DNA of 54,200 nucleotides from a delta proteobacterium NaphS2 (GTDB taxonomy: Bacteria; Desulfobacterota; DSM-4660; Desulfatiglandales; Desulfatiglandaceae): the NCBI GenBank assembly GCA_000179315.1, contig ADZZ01000375.1, forward strand, positions 1-54,200, written 5' to 3'. The translations under genes were made by a program, and so were the position numbers. This document shows, one piece after another, positions 49,443 to 54,200 of this stretch. A model generated the notes under the pieces. It was not told where the DNA came from. It worked only from the letters and a program-made list of their open reading frames with translations, and searched no databases. Numbering within the stretch: the stretch's first letter is position 1; each line of letters opens with the position of its first letter.

Positions 49443-51584
49443 ATGGTTAAGAGGAATGCACCGCGATTAAGAAAGGGGATTCTCCTCATCGTATGCTCAA
49501 CGGCAATCCTTTTTATGGCCTGCGGCATATGGTTGAGCCTTTGGTCCGCCGGAGAAATCAAAGGCATCATCGCGGGAAGGTTTAATGAAGAACAGTTGGC
49601 CCTGGCGCGCAATGTCTCGGCTTCCATCGAAAGAGAGCTCAGCCTTTTGGTCAAGGAAATCTCTTTGTTGGCCAAAGAGATTTCCGCCAAACCCGGGGAT
49701 CGCGAGGCAGAGACGAAGACCATTGAGCGGGGTCTTTCCCGTATCCTGGAAAACGGTGTACAAAAGATTGAAATTGTGGCGCCGGAAAAAGGGCTGCGCT
49801 ACATCTATACCCCATACAGGCATTGGACCGAAACAGAGAAACCGGGAAGCGGAGCGGAACCGGTGCCGGACATGGAAGGGTCCGATAACCGGTCCGTTTG
49901 GATCTCCCGGCCCCTTATCCGGCCTTCCGGCATCGATCTCATATTGGCGGCATCACTTCCGGGGAAAACGCCGAGACAGCTCCTTTTCTATATCAACATC
50001 AATTGGTTTCTGGCGCCTCTCATCAAGGATATCCGCTCCGGGCAAACCGGTTATGCGTGGCTTGTGGATGAAAACGGCGTCTTTTTGTTCCATCCTGACG
50101 CCGGGTTTTTAGGGAAAAGCGCCTTTGAGGCACGGGGAAATAAAGACCCCAGCATCAGCTTTGACAAAATCAATTTTATCCAGAAGAACATGCTCAAAGG
50201 TCAGGAAGGTACCGGCTGGTACCTCTCCGGCTGGCACCGGGGGATTACCGGTCAGATCAAAAAACTGATCGCCTATTCTCCCGTCATGATTTCGGAAAGT
50301 CCTTCGCGAAAATGGTCGGTTGCGGTGGTGGCGCCCATTTCCGAAATCGAAGGCGTGATTCAGAAAGGATATGTCAGGCAATTTCTGTTTCAGGGTTTGG
50401 TGATCCTGGTCATCCTGGCGGGTGTTCTGGCCATTGTTCTTTTTGAAATGCGCTGGTCACGGATCCTGGAAAAAAAGGTGCATCAGAGAACCGAAGCACT
50501 CAAAAAGTCGGAGGAGCGATACCGGTCATTGGTGGAGAGTGCCGAAGATTTCATCTTTTCCGTGGATCCGGCGGGTAAATTTCTGTCCGTAAACAGCTTC
50601 ACCGCCAATTTTTTCGGCAGTCGGCCCGAAGCGTTTCTGGGAAAAGAACTCGCCAGTCAATTCCCTGAAGATGTGGCGGAAAAACAATTGGCACTCATCA
50701 AACGGGTGTATAAACACAAAAAAAGCATGCGCGATGAGTTTGAGTTGAAAACCGGCGACCACCAAATCTGGATCAGCGCAAACTTCATGCCGCTTAAAAA
50801 CGAGGACGGTGAAGTTTCCGCCGTGCTGTGCATTGCGCGGGACATTACCGAAAATAAGGTCCTGGAACGGCAATTGATCAATACGGAGAAACTGGCCTCA
50901 TTAGGGACCCTGGCGGCAGGCGTCGCCCACGAGGTCAATAACCCGCTGGGTGTGATGCTCGGGTTTTGCGATCTGTTGTTGCGCAAGACAGAGAAAGGGA
51001 CCCAGACATTTGAAGATCTGAAAACCATTGAACGGCAGGGCCTTCATTGTAAACAAGTGGTTGAAAATCTGCTCAGTTTTGCCCGGGTGGAGGAAGGGGA
51101 TTCGGAGTTCGCCGATTTGAACTATTGCGTCAACGACATTATCAATGTGGTGAAGCACACCCTGGAAATGAGCCATGTGGAACTGGTCCAGTCTTTGGCG
51201 GACGACGTTCCCATGGTTAAAGGGAACCCCCGCCAGCTTCAGCAGGTTTTTCTCAATCTGATCAATAATGCCGTTGTCGCCATGAAAGGCGGGGGCGTTT
51301 TAACGATACGAACCGGACAGGAAAGAATCCATCGCAAGGCCGTTGTTCAATTCGAGGATAATGGCGTCGGAATAAAAGAGGAAGACATGGACCATATCTT
51401 TGAGCCCTTCTTCACCACCAAGCCGGAAGGGGAAGGAACCGGCCTGGGTTTGTTTGTAAGCTATGGGATTATTGCCAAGTATGGCGGATCGCTGGATTGT
51501 GTCAGTCACGCGGAAGGAATTCCGGGCAAGCCTTCCGGGACCATTTTCACCATCAAGCTACCCACCAGGAAACGGAATGAATAA
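49443..51584 (+). CDS. Membrane sensor histidine kinase with Cache and PAS domains
   Basis: A 713-residue kinase. Membrane segments at about 13-35 ([20 protein letters not shown]) and 311-333 ([20 protein letters not shown]) enclose a periplasmic Cache-type sensor with [16 protein letters not shown] and [20 protein letters not shown] domain follows at about 355-475, then the phospho-accepting His in [19 protein letters not shown], the N box [15 protein letters not shown], and [12 protein letters not shown] with [11 protein letters not shown]. The VNNPL form is typical of NtrB-like kinases that work with sigma54 activators. Its stop overlaps the ATG of the NtrC-type regulator. The ligand is unknown, possibly a small carboxylate. 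Confidence 0.9.
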   Translation: MVKRNAPRLRKGILLIVCSTAILFMACGIWLSLWSAGEIKGIIAGRFNEEQLALARNVSASIERELSLLVKEISLLAKEISAKPGDREAETKTIERGLSRILENGVQKIEIVAPEKGLRYIYTPYRHWTETEKPGSGAEPVPDMEGSDNRSVWISRPLIRPSGIDLILAASLPGKTPRQLLFYININWFLAPLIKDIRSGQTGYAWLVDENGVFLFHPDAGFLGKSAFEARGNKDPSISFDKINFIQKNMLKGQEGTGWYLSGWHRGITGQIKKLIAYSPVMISESPSRKWSVAVVAPISEIEGVIQKGYVRQFLFQGLVILVILAGVLAIVLFEMRWSRILEKKVHQRTEALKKSEERYRSLVESAEDFIFSVDPAGKFLSVNSFTANFFGSRPEAFLGKELASQFPEDVAEKQLALIKRVYKHKKSMRDEFELKTGDHQIWISANFMPLKNEDGEVSAVLCIARDITENKVLERQLINTEKLASLGTLAAGVAHEVNNPLGVMLGFCDLLLRKTEKGTQTFEDLKTIERQGLHCKQVVENLLSFARVEEGDSEFADLNYCVNDIINVVKHTLEMSHVELVQSLADDVPMVKGNPRQLQQVFLNLINNAVVAMKGGGVLTIRTGQERIHRKAVVQFEDNGVGIKEEDMDHIFEPFFTTKPEGEGTGLGLFVSYGIIAKYGGSLDCVSHAEGIPGKPSGTIFTIKLPTRKRNE

Positions 51585-52999
51585 TGGCCGGAAAAATTCT
51601 CATCGTAGACGATGAAAAGGATATGCTGACCCTTTTGAAGCGGATTATTTCAGAAGAGACCGATCACGAACTCGTTACTGAAACAGATCCCCTGAAGGCC
51701 TTCGAGCGCTTCAGAGCCGACCAGTTTGATCTGGTCATCACGGATCTGAAGATGCCGAAAATGGACGGCATCAGACTTCTTGAAGAGATCAGGAAAGTTG
51801 ATCCTGAAATTTCGACCATTATCCTAACCGCCTTTGCCACTATCGAAACGGCTGTGGAAGCCATTCGGAAAGGGGCTTACGATTACATTACCAAGCCCTT
51901 TCGGCGGGAGCGAATCCTTCTGACCATCGACAAGGTCATGAAGTGGCAGGAGATGGTAAGGGAAAACAAAGCGCTTCGTCAGGCCCTGGCCGAAAAGAAC
52001 GCGCCTTCATCCCTGATCGGATCAACACCTGTCATGAGGGATATTTTCGAACAGATAGAACAGGTTGCAGGGACCATGGCAACCGTATTGATCACCGGGC
52101 CAAGCGGCACGGGGAAGGAATTGGTGGCCAGGGCCATTCATCAAAACAGCACCCGCAATTCCAAGAGACTGGTCACCATCAATTGTACGGCCATCCCCGA
52201 ACAGGTCATTGAAAGCGAGCTCTTCGGCCACGTCAAAGGGGCTTTTACGGGGGCCTTTAAAGATAAGAAGGGATTGGTTCAGGAGGCCCATGAAGGGACC
52301 CTGTTTCTGGATGAAATCGGTGACATGGGGTTTCTGATGCAAACCAAACTGTTACGGCTCCTTCAGGAGGGAGAATATAAGCCCGTCGGCAGCGTGACCA
52401 CCCAAAAGGCCGATCTCAGGTTCATCGCCGCCACCAATCATGATCTGAAAGCGGATATCAGGGAAAAAAGGTTCAGAGAGGACCTTTATTATCGACTCAA
52501 TGTGATCCATTTCAATTTGCCCCCTCTCGTGGAAAGAAGAGAGGACATCCCCCTTCTGAGTTACCATTTCCTCAAGAAATATGCCCGGCGGAACCAAAAG
52601 GATATCCGAAATATTTCCCATACGGCCATGAACATCCTTTTATCCCAGGACTATCCGGGAAACGTGAGAGAGCTGGAAAATATCATTGAACGCGGGGTGA
52701 TTTTCTGCAAAACGGATACGTTGGAACCACCGGATCTTTTTCTGGAAACCCCGCGCTCCAGCGTTTTTCCCGAGCTGGAACAAATGGGGGGCCGTCTCCC
52801 CTTTCGGGAAGCCAAAGAGCAAATGATCCGGCGTTTCCATGAGCAATATATTCAGTCACTTCTCGAGGAGAGCCACGGCAATATCAGCAAAGCCGCGGAA
52901 TTGGCGGGAATTCAGCGGCAATATCTGCACCGTCTGATGAAAGAATCGGGAATTGACGCCGAAGGCTTTAAGTCGGAGAATCAGGATCCGGGGAATTGA
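51584..52999 (+). CDS. NtrC-family sigma54-dependent response regulator
   Basis: A 471-residue regulator. The receiver domain (1-120) has DDEKD and the phospho-accepting Asp in LVITDLKMPKMDG. The AAA+ domain (about 142-370) has Walker A GPSGTGKE, the sigma54 loop ESELFGHVKGAFTGAFKDK, Walker B TLFLDEIGDM and an arginine-finger region. A Fis-type helix-turn-helix ends the chain (GNISKAAELAGIQRQYLHRL). It is the partner of the kinase encoded just upstream and activates sigma54 promoters; a candidate site of this kind stands at 28123, though no link is shown. Its last 19 bases overlap the convergent CBS gene. Confidence 0.93.
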   Translation: MAGKILIVDDEKDMLTLLKRIISEETDHELVTETDPLKAFERFRADQFDLVITDLKMPKMDGIRLLEEIRKVDPEISTIILTAFATIETAVEAIRKGAYDYITKPFRRERILLTIDKVMKWQEMVRENKALRQALAEKNAPSSLIGSTPVMRDIFEQIEQVAGTMATVLITGPSGTGKELVARAIHQNSTRNSKRLVTINCTAIPEQVIESELFGHVKGAFTGAFKDKKGLVQEAHEGTLFLDEIGDMGFLMQTKLLRLLQEGEYKPVGSVTTQKADLRFIAATNHDLKADIREKRFREDLYYRLNVIHFNLPPLVERREDIPLLSYHFLKKYARRNQKDIRNISHTAMNILLSQDYPGNVRELENIIERGVIFCKTDTLEPPDLFLETPRSSVFPELEQMGGRLPFREAKEQMIRRFHEQYIQSLLEESHGNISKAAELAGIQRQYLHRLMKESGIDAEGFKSENQDPGN

Positions 53000-53199
53000 A
53001 GGCCCAGCCTTTTAAGGGCATCCTCAAGAGAGACCCTGCCGACGGGTCGGTCGTTTAACACCACGGTAATGTTTTTGAGATTGTGCGCTATCATCAACTC
53101 AACGGCATCAATGATGCGATGGTTCATGGTCACCGAAGGGTGCAGCGGGAGCCCCTCCTTCACGGGCAGGATGATCTCTTTGACTGTTCTTCTTTCCAT
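52981..53199 (-). CDS. Small single-CBS-motif protein
   Basis: A 72-residue protein starting MERRTVKEIILPVKEGLPLH. VTMNHRIIDAVELMIAHNLK and ITVVLNDRPVGRVSLEDALK have the strand-helix-strand order of one CBS motif; normally two motifs make one nucleotide-binding unit, so it would have to dimerise. The frame opens at 53232, but AAGGA lies before the ATG at 53199. The 3' end overlaps the NtrC-type gene. It may sense a nucleotide for the two-component or permease genes nearby; this is speculation. Confidence 0.6.
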   Translation of the reverse strand: MERRTVKEIILPVKEGLPLHPSVTMNHRIIDAVELMIAHNLKNITVVLNDRPVGRVSLEDALKRLGLQFPGS

Positions 53200-53259
53200 G
53201 GGGACAGTCCTTAAACACCACCGGCTAATCACGTTGAGGTCAATTCCCCGAGCGGGGCC

Positions 53260-53302
53260 GCATAATCCGTTCCCTTTTCTTTTCGGGGGAAGCGAATTAT
53301 GC
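53260..53302. other. Long imperfect hairpin
   Basis: GCATAATCCG with GTTCCC (53260-53274) faces GGGGGAAGCGAATTATGC (53285-53302) with few mismatches. There is no T run on the minus strand, so it is a weak terminator candidate for the receiver gene upstream, or an mRNA end-stabilising structure. Confidence 0.35.
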
Positions 53303-53330
53303 GACTGTTTTATGTGTTACCTGGTTGCGC

Positions 53331-53729
53331 TTAGCCTTTCTTACGTTTCTTGCCTTTCTGGTTTTTGTTGTTTTGGCTGTTATTGATCATGACACTCAGT
53401 TCATCCACTTCACAGGGCTTTGGAATGTAGTCATAGGCACCCAGCTTCACGGCTTCCATGGCGGAGTCCAGTCCCCCGTGACCGGTCAGCATGATGGTCT
53501 GGGCGGTCACCCCCATTTCTTTCATTTTCTTGAGGGTATCGATGCCGTTCATGCCCGGCATTTTGAGATCCAGCACCACCACGTCATAGGGGTCGTTTTG
53601 AAGCATCCGGATGGCCTCTTCCCCTCCATTGACCGCATCGACCCGGTATCCCCTTTTATTCAGGAGCTTCGACATATTGTTACAAAAAACCGCTTCATCA
53701 TCCACCAACAGCACTTTTAATCCTTCCAT
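53331..53729 (-). CDS. Stand-alone receiver-domain protein
   Basis: A 132-residue receiver with the acidic pair VDDEAVFC, phospho-accepting Asp in VVVLDLKMPGMNG, Thr in IMLTGHGG and Lys in YIPKPCEVDE. The tail is basic (NNKNQKGKKRKKG) with no output domain. The start at 53729 is preferred over 53738 because GAGG lies eight bases before it. It follows the SLC13-type permease gene; such pairs are common in deltaproteobacteria, where the receiver may control transport. Confidence 0.85.
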   Translation of the reverse strand: MEGLKVLLVDDEAVFCNNMSKLLNKRGYRVDAVNGGEEAIRMLQNDPYDVVVLDLKMPGMNGIDTLKKMKEMGVTAQTIMLTGHGGLDSAMEAVKLGAYDYIPKPCEVDELSVMINNSQNNKNQKGKKRKKG

Positions 53730-53803
53730 TTCCATCACCTCATATCTTTTTCACACTGGTTTTCATGCGTTGTCTGTTTTTCAATTTACACCTCACAATG
53801 GTT

Positions 53804-54200
53804 CTAAAAGGGCCAAATCAGCGGAATCATGACGCTTGCGGCCATCCACATAATCAAATTCATGGGAACGCCGATCTTGAGAAAGTCACTGAACCGGTAG
53901 CCGCCGGGGCCAAAAACCATCATGTTGCACTGGTACCCGATGGGGGTGGCAAAGCTTGCGGAGGCGCCCATCATGATAGCAAACACATAGGGCGTAACAC
54001 TGACACCCATCTGGTTTGCCGTGGCCATGGCGATGGGAAACAGAATCAGTGCGGCCGCGTTGTTGGTGACCATTTCGGTCAGAATGGACGTGGTGAGATA
54101 CAGGGCCGATAAAACCAGCCAGGGATTGCCCCTGGCCAGCCCCACCATGCCGCTGGCAATGAATTGGGCCGCGCCCGTGATCTCCATGGCCTTTCCGATG
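53804..54200 (-). CDS. SLC13/DASS-family permease, C-terminal part
   Basis: The end of a sodium- or proton-coupled carboxylate/sulfate permease. LTTSILTEMVTNNAAALILF is the SLC13 signature with the ion-binding Asn-Asn-Ala motif, and GASASFATPIGYQCNMMVFG is the second signature. The last segment ends at WPF. The frame is open to the edge at 54200 (IGKAMEITG before the first ATG), so about two thirds of the gene lies outside. With a receiver gene downstream and a kinase/NtrC pair nearby, uptake of a dicarboxylate or of sulfate is likely. Confidence 0.85.
   Translation of the reverse strand, partial: IGKAMEITGAAQFIASGMVGLARGNPWLVLSALYLTTSILTEMVTNNAAALILFPIAMATANQMGVSVTPYVFAIMMGASASFATPIGYQCNMMVFGPGGYRFSDFLKIGVPMNLIMWMAASVMIPLIWPF

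Overview
The window looks like chromosomal DNA of a strictly anaerobic deltaproteobacterium (Desulfobacterota), most likely a sulfate reducer of the Desulfobacteraceae type. This is an inference from content: a selenocysteine-containing HdrA behind an HdrB, a class III (PhaC/PhaE) polyhydroxyalkanoate synthase, a large acyl-CoA and branched-chain-transport cluster, NtrC-type regulation, and several toxin-antitoxin (TA) modules with mobile-element debris.

Layout. 1-3337: end of hdrB (two frameshifts) and a full hdrA of 1006 residues that is read through an in-frame TGA at 494-496 (Sec60). 3374-7035: an acetyltransferase, a TPR protein, a fused remnant of a two-component system, a frameshifted DUF3795 gene and a DUF1778/GNAT TA pair. 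7311-17821: two clusters, on the same strand, of circularly permuted ATP-grasp, alpha-E and transglutaminase proteins (an amide-ligase/peptide-modification type of system with unknown product), separated by a Phd/PIN TA pair in reversed gene order. 18150-34144: about 16 kb of minus-strand genes for uptake (LivKHMGF-type ABC transporter), CoA activation (two AMP-forming ligases), oxidation (enoyl-CoA hydratase, two SDRs), PHA synthesis (PhaC/PhaE) and two alpha/beta hydrolases, headed by a regulator made of two TetR units in one chain.

34244-37233: a decayed REP-associated transposase, a kinase N-lobe fragment and a GMC-type oxidoreductase. 37401-40338: pabA and a pabB-pabC fusion for p-aminobenzoate. 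40424-45055: a TA island with a duplicated RHH/PIN module in which one copy lost the toxin and the other lost the front of the antitoxin, a MNT/HEPN pair, a 114-bp element with inverted ends, a PIN gene with an uncharacterised partner, an attC-like fold, and HicAB. 45036-46957: MaoC-like protein, a small lipoprotein and an NRDE protein. 47022-49249: aroF-pheA behind a classical phenylalanine attenuator whose 27-residue leader peptide has eight Phe. 49443-54200: NtrB/NtrC-like pair, a CBS protein, a receiver protein and the end of an SLC13-type permease.

The two most interesting readings are the aroF-pheA leader, where every arm of a 1:2, 2:3, 3:4 attenuator can be seen plus a second terminator that could be controlled by a further alternative pairing, and the split, duplicated TA module at 40.5-43.2 kb. 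Several genes are broken by single-base changes in homopolymers (hdrB, DUF3795), so some apparent pseudogenes may be sequencing errors.
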